DNA of 64,000 nt from Linnemannia hyalina (Eukaryota; Mortierellomycota; Mortierellomycetes; Mortierellales; Mortierellaceae). Made by a program: the position numbers and the translations under genes. This document shows positions 30,601 to 42,589 of this stretch, piece by piece. Numbering within the stretch: position 1 is the first letter of the stretch; each line of letters begins with the position of its first letter. The stretch spans positions 1,488,001 through 1,552,000 of the forward strand of contig JAHRHY010000013.1 of NCBI GenBank assembly GCA_019671135.1, read 5' to 3'. Under the pieces are notes generated by a model. It worked only from the letters and a program-made list of their open reading frames with translations. It had not been told where the DNA came from and did not search any database.

Positions 30601-31544
30601 GGCATGCAAGAGAGACTTTCGCTCCGCCTCGATCATGCACCAAAAATGAGGGTGAACTATGTCACCACAAAGTCTACGCCCAGTCTGGGTTTAGAAGAGA
30701 GTGAGTACAGTCGAATTTTGTCTTTTGTCGTCAAGAAGGTCTAGACGCATGTACTGCTTGTTGCTCTCAGGAAAGATGAGGTCAAGGCAAGGAAAGACAA
30801 AAAGGTAAAAGGAAGAAGGGCGTAAGGGATCCTTCGTTGTTCTCGGCCACTTCAACTTATTGAGATAAACTAAAAAGCAAAGAAACCGCACTACTAAACA
30901 CTAATTAAAAGGCCTCGTTTTGTTAGTTTCGGTGTGAAATTTTCTTCATGAGAACCACGCCCTAGTGGGAATATTTACAGAAGAGGTATGCAGGTACCAT
31001 GGCAAAGGTATCCGCCCTCTTTAGTTTTGCGTCCTTCCTCCATGGAATATGGATGACAAAGAGCGAGCGATAGTACTGCCGACCACTGATGATAACTTTT
31101 TTTCCCCCGTTGTCTACCATACTTTGTTTACGCCCGAACAGAAATGTAGCGGTAGGTCGTGTAAAGGTTATGGTCGGCGAAAGCAATCTGACAAAGATTA
31201 TTTTGATTCTGTGTTCAAGGGTCGTAGAGGAGGGGTGCAATCTTGACAACAAAAACAAAGCATGCAGGGCAAATAAACAAACAAACAAACACTCAAACAG
31301 CTGTTGGAAGTGTTTGTTTTGGGAACGCAAAAAAGTGGAGTAAAAAAGTGCGGGGGAAGGAGGGACATAATCTAAAAAGGAAGGGAAGGGCTACTTGGAT
31401 ATGGAGCTGGTCAATTCCTCTAAAGGGTAAGAAAACGCGTCGAAGGTTAAGGCGAACTGTCTCTCCAAATTAGGGAAAATCAACACACGCTGTTGTTTTT
31501 TCAAGTGCTTTTTGTTATTCATACTCTTTTTTTGTATACTACGT
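27620..31544. other. 3.9-kb stretch without a recognised gene
   Basis: It lies between the RNase T2 promoter and the 3' end of the gene ending at 31545. Frames up to about 145 codons exist on both strands, but none shows a domain, a signal peptide or sensible splicing, and most come from purine-rich DNA. Notable contents: gtgtgtgtgtgttgtgtgc at about 28600; AAAC tetranucleotide runs at 28625-28650, 29757-29787 and 31268-31290; and gggagggagg-type pyrimidine/purine blocks at 29486-29510. It could hold a non-coding transcript or long UTRs, but nothing here proves it. Confidence 0.45.
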
Positions 31545-34500
31545 CTACTTAAAGGAGGCGGAGTGTGCATCCATCCACGCGCTCCATTCGTGAATCACCT
31601 TCCAGATTTGCGCATTCGCCTCCTTGTCGTCTCGACTGCTGGTTACTCCTCCAACACCGCTGGCAACAGACCCAATGGGCAGTTTGTTATGGTAGCGGCG
31701 TTCAGCAGCCGTGTGCCCAGGAGTCGGGCTTGGTGGCGAAAATGACGGCAGTACTGGAACAGCGACGGGCTGAGAATTGGCGCGATGAAAAGGTGGCCGT
31801 TGATGGTGGTGGTGATGGCCGTGATCATTCAATGGGTCATAACAGTGACGAGGATACGAAGAAATAGGAGTTCTAGGATCCTGACCGTGAATGAGGCAAG
31901 CAGCACCAACGGCAGTAACAGAGGCAGAGGAGCTACTCCGACTCCTTGTCTTGAGGATACCTCGTTGCTCCAAGGGAGCAAGAACGAGAGGAACAATGAG
32001 TTGGCCGAATGATTTCTTCTCCCTCAACGATCCAAACGAGCTGGACGATTTCAGTACCGGTCCATTCCCTCCACCTACTCCTCCTCCGCCTGCTCCAACT
32101 CCCCCACCAACCCCGAGTATACCTGCGACTCCGCCATTGTGAACATTCATCCTTTTAGACTGTATCGACGGCGACAATGGACAAGGGTACAACGAAGAGC
32201 AAGTGTCGTCCAAGGGCAGCTTACTCTTCTTCCCAAACAACTTCTCCTGGAGTCGTTTCTTGCGACTGCCCGCAGAAGTAGTGGATGGCGAAGGTAGAGG
32301 CGAGATGGAAGTGACCATGCGGAAGCTGTCCATCCTGGGCGACGATCCGTTCGGGACTGTTAGGGTGGGAATTGGGGTAGGGGCTGCCCACAGAGCTGAT
32401 ATAGAGCTGGAGGGTGACAGGACCATAGGCATGTAGTTTTCCGGGAATGGGATCGATGCGATTGAACAACCAAGGCCTGGGGATGACGTTGACGTCAGGG
32501 AACCATCTTGACTCGTAAAGGAGACCGACGACGGTAATGAGGCAGCGCTGTTGATTTCCTTGATGAGGATGTTGAGGTTTGGTCTTGACGTCTTTGAACG
32601 ACTCGCATCATTTTGAGTCTGAATGCTGAATCCCAACCCTAGTAGCTTCGACGGATTCGTAGGCGCGGGAAAAGTACTTGCTGCTCTCGTCGCAGTGTGC
32701 GTGGATGAGACAGCGGCGTTGATGGTAATCGGGGACGACGTTCTTGGCGTAGCGGCAGCAAGGTCGCCCCAGTCCGCCGAGGACGAGATAGAGAGAGCAC
32801 TTGTGTGTGGGTGCGACGGCGCAGCTGCTAGGACGGTCGAGGCCGATTTTCGCTTCCAGTGCATGAGCGGCTTCTCGCAGATTCTCCAACCTTTCTTGAC
32901 CGTTACCAGACACTCTTTTCCTTCTTGTTCGGTGGACGCCTGAGTAGATACCTTGGTGATGTAAGACTCGGCCGTAGTCGGAGACAGAGATGATGTTGTC
33001 ATGGATTTGGATAGCACAGTAGGCGATGGCGGCGACGGAAAGATGAATGGAGGGGGTCGCTTCTTGGTAGCTGCTTTGATAGCGAAGGTGTCAATGGCAG
33101 CTGTGACATATTTTTTCGGAGTTGAGACAGCTACAGCGGACGTAATACCATCACTGAGCGCGGGAGGCCTGGCTCCCGGAGGAGGCTGGCTGAGATCTAT
33201 CACAATAGGGGCAGAGTAAAGATCCTTCATAGGTGGGGCAACGAACTCGGCCAGTTCGTGCTGTGGTGTTGTTGCTGGGCTATTCCTCTGACAAGATTGT
33301 GCAGAGGAGTCTGAAGATTCAATCAAACTGTCAGGGTTGAGACTCCCGGACAGACAAGTCTCCTCGCCAACGCTCATGGTTTCGCTCTCGTTATCCAAGA
33401 GTAGGGTAGTTGCAAGATGGCGCACAGTAGCAGTGACCATGTGATTCACGCGACGCAGTGGGGAAAGACCGGGTGGGAGGTCATGGCGAGCGCAGTCTTG
33501 ACGGTGTTTGAACTGCCAGTAGGAGGTCTTATAGTTGTACGGTTCATTAGGTGATAGACCATCCTCGGCAAAAGTGCAGAGACCCTTATCGAGCGTGCAC
33601 AAGGAAGAATTTCTGGTGGGCACTAGAGGGATCAGAGCCGACACATCATGAGGTTGAGCCTGGCCACGGACTATAAAATGTAAAGTTAGTAGTTTTAGGT
33701 TAGGGTATATGATCTCCACTTACAGAAAGAAAAAAAAATCCCTGAAAAAAATCATGTATATGCCGAATGTATGAACTAGGATTAACTTACCTTTGGCACG
33801 GCCAGTCTTGGAGACAGAATGACCACGAGAACTTTTTCGAAGCAGCATAGCCTTCTTCTCTTCCAACGTCGACTTCCCAACCTTGGCAGCAGTAGTCCGC
33901 CATGGCGGCAATGGCAGAGCAGCATGTGCATCTGAGAACCTTTTCCACGACTCGAGCTGATCCACACTCTCATGCAGCAACATCAGGTTCTCGAGTGCCT
34001 CCATCGCGTCCTTGTCGTCAATCTCGACCTCGGTCGAACCGATACTCTGCAGGGTCTCCTCTGTGGATCGTTGGATCCGATGATCTTTCATATACTTATT
34101 TCGGGCTGCTCCGTGAGATATGATCGTGTGGCTGCTGAGCTGCGCTATGCTGCTACTGATGTTGTTACCAAAGAGCGCACTGGCCAAGTTCTGCATACAG
34201 GCTCTGTTCGGATCTGGTGAGGAAGGCAACTCTTGGGGGGTGATATTTCCAAATCCAGACAACGACAGATCGTCCCTCGAGCAATCCTCGATCGAATATC
34301 GACGTCTCCTCCCCCCCAGCACCTCCACATTCTCGTATCGAGCCCAGTGCCTGGCGGCAACCACAACCTTGGTCATGAGCTCCCGGCTGAGCTTAGGAAG
34401 GAGGTTGACGAGATCTTGGTAGGATTTCCCATGCGGTTGGATGAACAGCGCAAAATCGTCGCTGTAGGAAGGGGTGAACGACTCAGGACCTTCGGAGACG

Positions 34501-35459
34501 ATCAAAGCAAGCAGTTCGAGCAACGCCTGCATTGACAAAGGATCTAGGATGATAGCAACTGCCTCTGATGTAAGCAGTGGAGCTAGTGTATTGCGAGTGC
34601 GTTGATCCTTTGTGGCAGAGGATGATCCCCAGTAGCGATAGAGGCAATCTTGGCGGAGGCAGGGAGAAGACGAATGGTGGCGAGGCTGACTGTTGGATGC
34701 ATCAACAGCAGCAACATTGGCAATAGGCTGTGAAGTTTTTCTGACAGCGACAGTGTGATAGAAGGAAGACGATGGCTGTTCGAGAGGGGGCAGGAGATGC
34801 CAAGGAAGACTTTTGCTCGAGAGGGAATCATGACGACGAGGACGATGCGTGACGGACTGGGACTTGAAGAGGGTTCGAAAGATGGTCGACACTTGGGCCG
34901 AGGTCGATGATGGGTGATGGACATCCAGACTTGAGTTCGATCTCGCGGGTGGGTCTGTTTTGGGCAGCAAGAGTGACAATGAAAATAAAGGGGATAGTCA
35001 GTTTGTCAATTCGAGGATTTCAATTGCGGACAAAGTCAGAAGCGATGTGTGGTGTGAGCATGGCATGTTTGTGCCCTTTTTTTTTTGCTTACGTCGGCGA
35101 CAGATCTCGGAACAGACAGCATTGACCCCCCATTCAGACTGTTCCCTCGTCAACAAAAAACCACACCCCACTTCTTCCTCAGCAGCATCAACAAGGTCAT
35201 CCTGCAGGAGGCCAACTGCACACAGTGGCCGAGGGAGGGCCTGACCCTTGTAAACATTCGCAAGGTGAGGATACAACAGAGGCGACTGTAGCGGTGCTTT
35301 CCTGCCAGGGGTTGTAAGGGTTAGGGTTGCTATTGCTGTGGTGTGCGCGCGCCTCACTTTTGCCATCCCTCTGTTCTGAGACACACCTGTGAAGAACCCC
35401 ATGATATCGTAGAAGCCTGTGGAGGGAGTGGAGAGGCTGCGGTGGTGTTGGCGTGACAT
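31545..35459 (-). CDS. Unrecognised large protein (about 1120 residues, Ser/Pro-rich)
   Basis: Two long minus-strand frames join cleanly. Exon 3 is 33670-31545 and exon 2 ends at 33791 (intron 33790-33671, GTAAGT...TAG, phase kept: RAK/VRGQAQ). The 5' end is uncertain: no ATG opens exon 2. A GT-AG intron from 35386 to 34955 would add exon 1 (35459-35387, MSRQHHRSLSTPSTGFYDIM) and gives about 1120 residues in frame. The N-terminal third has a helical segment (LDPLSMQALLELLALIVSEG, then LMTKVVVAARHWARYENVEV). The middle is rich in Ser, Pro and Thr. A conserved-looking patch reads YNYKTSYWQFKHRQDCARHD. A His run (HGHHHHHQ) and a Gly-rich loop (GVGGGVGAGGGGVGGG) follow. I do not recognise a domain. 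It is possibly a regulatory or scaffold protein, but no function is assigned. Confidence 0.65.
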
Positions 35460-36850
35460 GGTGCGCTTATTATTGTCGGCGTCTTTGTGTGTGTTGGTCA
35501 TTTGAGCGAAACAAAGGTGTGGATGAGATCTTATGGGAAAAGATGAGGGATAGAAAGAGGGGCCGAGGAATTGTGATGCAGGCAAAAAGTAAAAGGACAA
35601 AATGTTTGTTGCTGCGTCGTACTTCTTTGAGTGTGTGTGAGAGTCGAGTAGTAAGAGAAGGTTAGAAAATCAACACAACCGGAAACAATAAAACCGAGAA
35701 AGAAAAAATAATAGAAGCGGGGAACGATGGAAGGTGAAAGGGTGTTCCAAGTCTGAAGAGAAGGGAAAAGGTGAAAAATAGAGGAACAGAGGGCTGGCTA
35801 TATATTGAGTCTCCTTTCTGACTGACGGCATGCATAGGAGGCGATAAACAATACTGAAGGAGGATAGATCTTGAAATGAGGTGGCATGGTATGCATGGCA
35901 AGGTTGTGCACAGACAACAGACTTCATTCCTTCTGCATGGGTGAGTGTGTGATCTCCTTTTGTGTGCCATGTGGATCCTTGGGAAGGAATGAAAAGCGTC
36001 TGGGAGTATGAGAGAGGAAAGAGCAAATGAATAGCTACAAAGGAGGGGCGAGGCAGAGAAGGAAATATTGCTGTCCTGGAGCACTAATAGGTATTCCCCG
36101 AACAACAATAACGGTATATTAATAACATGGCCTCATGGTCTCTATTGTCAATTGACTTTTGGCCCCTTTGTTGTTTTCGGAGGAGGTGTGTAGATTTCAT
36201 TTATGATTGTGCATGGCACATATAACGACGAACAACCAGAGGCGAGTGGCAAGGTAAAAAAAACAAGAGCCCTTCTCTTCATTATTGTCTTTATTTCAAT
36301 TGGCGCTTGCGGTCGAGAAAGGATCAAAGTGTTGCCATCCTGGTTGCTTCTGTATCTTCGTCATGCCAGTGGACAGTTCACAACAACATCGACAGGTTTG
36401 AGAAAGAACGCTGTCCCTGTGCACTTGGTCTTCATTCTCTTGAAGAATGGATGCCAAATGCTTCCTTTTTTGCTGTATGTGTTTGCGTGTATTTGTGAGC
36501 CCAAGGAAACAATAGCGAGTATTGACCATGGCCAAAGTTACAGAAATGATCTGGAGTGGGAGAGAGAGAGAAAGGAGAAAACAGACAGAGTCATAAAACC
36601 ACCCTGAGTTGCTCGTTGTGAATGCGTTTATTTGGTGGTGACAAAAGAAAAACTTGCAATCCGCGCTATGAAGTTCTTTGAATCGATCATCGTCCACAAT
36701 CCATCGTCGTGGTTATTATCTGTTCTTTCAACTGTCTATGTAGAAAGTGTTGTGTGTGGATGTGCGCATGGAGAAAAAAAAAAGCACAGCTTACTTTCAT
36801 TTGCTTCCAATGTGCTCGTCTCGGTCAATCCACAAAGTCTTTCTTCCCTA
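35460..36850. other. Intergenic stretch upstream of the large unrecognised gene
   Basis: About 1.4 kb with no supported gene. Short frames at 35662-36108 (minus) and 36203-36607 (plus) lack domains and overlap low-complexity DNA. It probably includes the promoter and leader of the 31545-35459 gene. Confidence 0.4.
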
Positions 36851-36859
36851 ACGTTTTGA

Positions 36860-37490
36860 CTTTGTGATGGAAAGGAGCGACCATCGTCAACGTGTCGACC
36901 TTGCTAATCTTTCCGTCTACAGTCACACGAGCCTTAAGAAACAGCTCTTAGCAGCGAGTTCATAATGTTGTAAAAAGTGCCGATCCGCGATACTTACTGT
37001 TGTTGAGCGGAAGGCGAAGATTACCAAGGAACATGCGGATGGTCATAAGGGTGTGCCCGCAGAGGCGATGGTGCCGGAGGGAATACTCGCAGGAGCAACT
37101 GTTGATCAAACAATCAGTTAGCGACAAGCAGTAACAAGTGGCTAGAAAGGTGATCGAGTCGACAACGTAACAACCATCAATTAAAAGGACATGCATTTGG
37201 ATAGTCTCCTCTGTCATAGCTGGACATCTCGTCGGCGTAGTATGTCGGGAACCTCGCCTTAGTGAAGCATCCCAAGTGCTTGGAAGACTAGAAAACCTGG
37301 TGACGGTCTTTACCCTCGTCTTGTTCTTGATCTCGGGCTGGCCGGCGCAACGACAGTACCAGGTCTGTCTGTACGAGAATGGATTAGCCTCCGAGCGACC
37401 CTCACTCGTCTCCTGCCGCCAGTGAAATAAGTGCTGTGTGTCTATCCATCTCAAGCCGGTCTTCGTACGTTCGTCGGGATTAGTAAAAGA
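36860..37490 (-). pseudogene. Mutator-like (MULE/FAR1-type) transposase relic with SWIM zinc finger
   Basis: The minus strand reads TWYCRCAGQPEIKNKTRVKT, like the C-x-x-x-G-x-P segment at the start of FAR1/MULE DNA-binding domains. Further on it reads INSCSCEYSLRHHRLCGHTL, which is a SWIM finger (C-x-C-x8-C-x-H; the catalytic DDE core normally precedes it). Between them the frame changes (a GCFTKARFPTYYA reading fits better in a second frame) and the transposase core is almost wholly missing. It is a short, internally deleted relic. Confidence 0.55.
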
Positions 37491-37619
37491 TCTTGCAGCA
37501 AAAAAAACGAAGGGGTGACGTAAGGTGACTGTATGTCACTAAGCTTTTACTATTCTCTCCACACGAGTATTTCTTAGTATCCACTTTCATTGTTCATGCT
37601 TAATCTGCTCCAATATGGG

Positions 37620-39590
37620 GTCAGATTTCGAAGATATGCACGATGATACTAACAGTCGTCAGGATTCGGTACCATTGGAAGTCTGCCGTTGGATTCAAGA
37701 AAGGATAACTCTCGAGCAAGAAATATCCACGCCACTTTTTGCCAAGAAGCTTGAGTATTACTATCGCGCGACGCCTCTTAGACGTTCTTGAATGCCATGA
37801 ATTGCTCGGCCGTCCCGCAAAGTCTGAGAAATGCCGTGCTTGACAACTATAAGGCCTGGCAGCGCAACAAAGATGATGCTTACTGGGCGGCAAGTTCACA
37901 GATTGACATTTCAATAAGTAAGGCAGTAGAAGAGATTGTTAGAGCGAGTGACCACGTCGGGAAGCGACTTATAGACAACCACATACTGTCAAAGGTGGGG
38001 TCCTCGCTGGCTACCCTTCCTCATCGTATGATCGGAAAACTAAAGAGCCGTAAGTTATTGATAATATTATTCGTGACCAAAAAGGCACGAAGCGGATGTA
38101 CACAAATGTCATCTCCTTCAACTCGTTGATGAGCAAACATAGGGAGAGAGGCTTTCACATACACTGCGGCAGGCATTAAGCTCAGTGACCAGACTTATCC
38201 TCCACCATCGTTATCAACTGTTGATGAACTCTCGACATCGAGAACAACCCGAAAAGGTCCAAGTGTCCTCAGCGTGGCTTTTTTGCCTTATGATTCTTGA
38301 CACACATCACTGATCCTGAATCGCCTTTGGACTTGCATGTGCTCGGCCCAGACTCTGCAAGCTCGACATACATCCCCAGTGCTGGTAGGCTATGGCGCTC
38401 TGTCGATTATGCTCTGGGCTTTCTGTTCCTGATCCTTGGAGCCTTGAACCCTTATGCTCACTGTGCTTTGTCTCTTTGTACACTCTCCAATAGTTTGATA
38501 GAGTCTACCCAGGTTGGGCAAATGCACCCCCGTGACCCCTTTGACAATTAGGATGCCAGTCTGCCAAAGACTCCGAGGAACAGATGTGTGAACCAGACTT
38601 TGCACAGGGCGGTGAACTTTGTATTCCATGTCGAGGCGAATCACCAGACTGGAGGCTTGCAAACTGAAGTCGAGGACGAGTCTTAGAACGCACTCTGTGA
38701 AGCGACAAAGGACTGGGTGGACCCACTACTAGAAGTCATCCTAGTTGAAGCACACTAGTATGTGCACTTGCTAGAACGAGGGCAGCAAGAGCTATTCAGG
38801 GCACGTTTGAGGGAATCGCCTCCCAAGGTTCCAAACCCTCAGTCCATCTTGGACAAGGTGATCAGTAATGGCCAGCTTTGGAGCCACCAGTCTGCAACGA
38901 GGACACATACATCAAATCGCGGCTAGGACCTTTCCCAGAAACGTACTTGAACAATATCACTTACACTAATGCTCTTTCATGTAGGTTATTTGGTTGCTTA
39001 TGCCTGTTCGCATTCATAGGACGCAGACACGGGAGGAAACTCGAAACGTGGACTCCGATCTGCTCGTACCCGACTTTGCAACCAGGACGATGGCCAGAAA
39101 GAGACAATTGTCTGTAGTTCTGTTGGAAGGAGAGATCGTTTCGAACAGGGTGTTTCAGATGTGGAACGACAGATTAGGTCAAGAGTTGACGCTTGCATTG
39201 GACTCGATCTTGATGCTTCTTACTGAGGACGATATTTGGGGCGTTGGCATACTCGTACGCAGCATGTTTGTTTGATCATGTTGAATGTCTTTAAAAAGCT
39301 CGCATCTCTTCGATGTCATTCATACTGTCTTCATTTTTCTATATTTCTTCTTGACTATTAGATCCGCTGGTTGAATTTTACACCATGCGCATACACGCTG
39401 AGGCGACATATATCATATGCCGGTTCGCAGTTTGCAGCCTTGCATCTGATCCTATGCACGTGCTCCTTATCATTCACTTGATGGAAGCATTTCAACACGC
39501 ACATGGAATTGTCAAGAAGAATGCAGAAATCCGCCGTGTAAAGGTCCGCCTGAGCACAAGTCCCAAAGTTCTTCTCTCCTAGATTAGGCC
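37620..39590 (+). pseudogene. Degenerate coding remnants of an unidentified dispersed gene
   Basis: Several plus-strand pieces look like former protein but are broken: 37788-38060 (LRNAVLDNYKAWQRNKDDAY, then IVRASDHVGKRLIDNHILSK), 38297-38550, 38994-39275 (ARKRQLSVVLLEGEIVSNRV, FQMWNDRLGQELTLALDSIL) and 39385-39582 (DPMHVLLIIHLMEAFQHAHG). Stops and frame changes separate them. Their order on one strand suggests one old multi-exon gene, possibly related to the adjacent MULE relic. I do not recognise the family, and no intact product is possible. Confidence 0.4.
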
Positions 39591-40022
39591 GTCTTTCACA
39601 AAGCCAAAGATTTCTCAAGTCCTACATGGCGAGTAACGATAGGATCCCATCACTTTACTGTTCAAAGTTTGTAGTTCCGTTGATAGAGGTACCTTTGAAA
39701 TCCCATGACTGCATGGAGTCTTGGCGTCGTTTGTTTGTGTAACCAAAGGCTGGAAAGGACCGTGGATATATTTTTTTGAAACCCCAGTTCTACACTTTTG
39801 GGGTTGGCATGAGATTCACCGCTGAAGTGAACTTTCATCTCATTTCTTTGAACCTTCTCATCATGCATCACATTTACTACTCAATGCCGCTTATTGCCCT
39901 CTTTCTAGCCTTACAGCAATTCTCTGTCACAGGCAATACAAGTACGTGGACTATATAGCTGTGTGAATTCGGGCATCAGGTGATTAATTAGAGTCCCTTT
40001 TCCATTGATTCCATGATTGTTT

Positions 40023-40152
40023 CTCAGCGCATCGCATTAAGTAAGCAGCAGGCGGGGCGGAGTGAGGAGCGTGTCTTTTCTTCTTTTCTGCTCCCTCCTC
40101 TCAGCGCATCCTGTTTAGTGCGTGGCAGGGAGGCGGAAAGAGGAGCGTTTCT
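40023..40152. repeat. Two diverged tandem copies of a unit of about 77 bp
   Basis: A block starting ctcagcgcatc, followed by a gggcgga- or gaggcgga-type core and ending gaggagcgt and ttt, occurs at about 40024-40078 and again at 40101-40153. It lies 80 bases beyond the 3' end of the F-box gene. Confidence 0.6.
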
Positions 40153-40233
40153 TTGCTCACTAATCATAGAGGTGGGCGAGTTTGAATCCTGACAAAGAAA
40201 AACAACTTTATTCTCTGGAGACAAAGGATATGT

Positions 40234-42204
40234 CTACGATCGACGTCGGTCTGGAAAGACGCGGTTCATGATTGTCTCTGCTCGCTGACCCAGATGCAAG
40301 CCAAAAGAGAGCTCGGCAAACTGGGTCAAGTACTCTGGTCCGTCATCCCTGTCCATCTCTTCGATCACCGACTTGACCTCTGACAGCAGTCCAAGGTCTT
40401 TGAGTTGGTTATGGACCTTGGTGTCGAACGGGACCGACGGGTCTGCACTCTTTAGCATTGGTGCATTCCCTGTACCAAACGCCAGTCGCTCCGCCTCCAA
40501 TTGCCTCTCCTCATCCAGCCAGTCATGCCACTCCTCCATCTTTTCCCTGCGCCGTTGCTTTTCCTCTGCGTCACGTCCACCAGGGAGTAGCCAGTTAAGG
40601 TCGATATCCCCGCACTCGAAATCCGCAGTCCAGGCCTCGGTGCAAATCTTGAGAAGTTTCAGCTTCTTTAATCGCGTCATGAAACACATTCCTCCGTCAA
40701 GTCGCTTGAAGATCACAGGCTGGTACAATGGCGACTCGGGATTCTTTCTGCAGACCCTGGGCACTCGAAGATCCACAAACTCTAACTCGGGACACACCGT
40801 CGAGAGGTAGCCGAAAATGATCCTGGACGATACCGGTGTCGATATCTGACTGCCTTCGTGATCGTGCACAACGAGCTCAACCTTTTTCAGCTTGCGACAT
40901 GCCCATATCCCGGGTTGAATGTGCTTCTTGTCCTCGATCGCCGTCCAAGAAAACTCGGTGTTGGGTGTGAGCCAGCTGAACCCTACTCGCCGATGCAGAT
41001 CCATGCCACGGAGAGGATATGCTGCCTGCAGAGACTTCAGCCTGAGCAAGTGTGGGGAGGTGCATAGGTATTGGTGAAGGAGCCGTGGCACGTTGACCTC
41101 TGAATCTTGACCACAGGGCTGACTTCCTGAATCCTCAAGGTAATTCCAACACAGTTCCAGGTTGGTGATGACGTTCGGTAGCGACTCGAGGGACTTTAGC
41201 AAGGCGGGTGTCGTGTCCGGAGTCCAGAGGCACCACTCATGTGAATTGGGACAGAGCTCTGTCACAATACTCTGGGTGCCGTCGTCGCTCTGCAAAGATG
41301 GCGACAAGAAGGAAAAGAGAAAAGAGTCGAGTTTGATGGGGAGAGATCGCACGAGCTCACAAAATCGTTGCCGGTTGTACTGGATCCTTCCAGTGGGCCT
41401 GCTTATTTCGAATGACTGGTCGTCTTCCATGACCCCTGCCAGTTTCAGCTCGACGAGGTTGGGAGTGAATCGCAAGAGATCCTCTAGGTCGGACTGGCGA
41501 AAGACTGGATAAATGAGGGCGATTCCCTTCAGCGGAAAAGTCTGTTGACGGTCGTGGTCTCGTGGGATCCAGGGTCCATCGACATACCAGCCCTCCCATC
41601 TGGCGATGAGGAGATCCTCCAGAAGCGGACACTGCCTCAACAGCAGACTGGGGTCGAAGGTGTTTGTCTGACTGCTGCCGAATTCCAGAATGAGGTTGGT
41701 CAATGACGACGGGAACGGAAAGTCGGAGAGAACGCTCATGGGTATGTTGCAGAAGGTCGCTTCCAGTCTCGTCAGTGGTGTGTCGAAGAGCCTTCCCCTT
41801 TTTTTTATTAGGTCGCCTTGGTGGCTGTTTTGTTGCCGCTGTCCTTCCTGGTACCAGTCCTCATAGGCCAATAGCAGATCCTTGAATGCGTTGTTGTTTG
41901 TGATATTGTTTTCACTCCCCTCGAAGCAGACTTGGGCTAGGCTGGCTCCGCATAGTCTCGGCAGGACTGTCTCCAATCCAGGTCCTGTCCATCGATAGTC
42001 CCAGTGTACTCTGCGCTCCATCTGTGACCGACACAGCTCGAGCCAATATCGACAGACAAGGTGGACAGTGTACCCAAGAGTTCTACTATCCAAGAAGGAA
42101 AAAATGTGGAGCACAATCTCGGGTAGCTCCAAGCAACGAACCATCTTGTTTGGGTATGAAGTCCTCGTCATCGTTGCCGGGTCCGAGAGATTACTGCTCA
42201 CCAT
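40234..42204 (-). CDS. F-box protein, probably with LRR-type repeats
   Basis: Single exon of 656 codons with an ATG at 42204. Residues about 24-65 form an F-box (CLELPEIVLHIFSFLD, then LGYTVHLVCRYWLEL), the Skp1-binding module of SCF ubiquitin ligases. The rest has irregular leucine-rich segments, such as PLTRLEATFCNIPMSVLSDF, LTNLILEFGSS, CPLLEDLLIARW, LVELKLAGV and CPELEFVDLRVPRVCR, spaced as in degenerate LRRs that would bind the substrate. A charged helical region (DAEEKQRRREKMEEWHDWLD) lies near the C-terminus. Large F-box/LRR families are common in Mortierella-type genomes. The target is unknown. No intron or damage was seen. Confidence 0.85.
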   Translation of the reverse strand: MVSSNLSDPATMTRTSYPNKMVRCLELPEIVLHIFSFLDSRTLGYTVHLVCRYWLELCRSQMERRVHWDYRWTGPGLETVLPRLCGASLAQVCFEGSENNITNNNAFKDLLLAYEDWYQEGQRQQNSHQGDLIKKRGRLFDTPLTRLEATFCNIPMSVLSDFPFPSSLTNLILEFGSSQTNTFDPSLLLRQCPLLEDLLIARWEGWYVDGPWIPRDHDRQQTFPLKGIALIYPVFRQSDLEDLLRFTPNLVELKLAGVMEDDQSFEISRPTGRIQYNRQRFCELVRSLPIKLDSFLFSFLSPSLQSDDGTQSIVTELCPNSHEWCLWTPDTTPALLKSLESLPNVITNLELCWNYLEDSGSQPCGQDSEVNVPRLLHQYLCTSPHLLRLKSLQAAYPLRGMDLHRRVGFSWLTPNTEFSWTAIEDKKHIQPGIWACRKLKKVELVVHDHEGSQISTPVSSRIIFGYLSTVCPELEFVDLRVPRVCRKNPESPLYQPVIFKRLDGGMCFMTRLKKLKLLKICTEAWTADFECGDIDLNWLLPGGRDAEEKQRRREKMEEWHDWLDEERQLEAERLAFGTGNAPMLKSADPSVPFDTKVHNQLKDLGLLSEVKSVIEEMDRDDGPEYLTQFAELSFGLHLGQRAETIMNRVFPDRRRS

Positions 42205-42556
42205 CGCTGCGACTCGTTATTGTTCCTGGACGATATAAGTGAGGAAAAGGTGCCTATAGGGCACGAAAAGAGAAGCGTGAGCATAGGAGAAGGTAGTGGA
42301 GTGACATGCCGCAGTGCTCTTTTCAAAGCACGGGTCAATCATGGTCCAAACTATATCGATCGTCACTCTTTGCGCATTCATGCGAAACATGTATGTGGCA
42401 ACTGTACTTAATTCATATGTTGGACCAAGAAAACTACCTTTTAGCAGGAGAGGACCGTAGTCTTTTCGCACCAAGTGAGCTGCCAAGCAGGCGGGAGTGT
42501 TTGCTGTCGTTTTGGGACAAGGACAATTGTCCAGTATGAGTAAAGGCAGGGGTGAT

Positions 42557-42589
<33 letters not shown>

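Noticed and set aside
34120..34535. Plus-strand frames across the 31545-35459 gene
   Set aside because: They are antisense shadows; the minus-strand frame is longer and spliced with correct phase.
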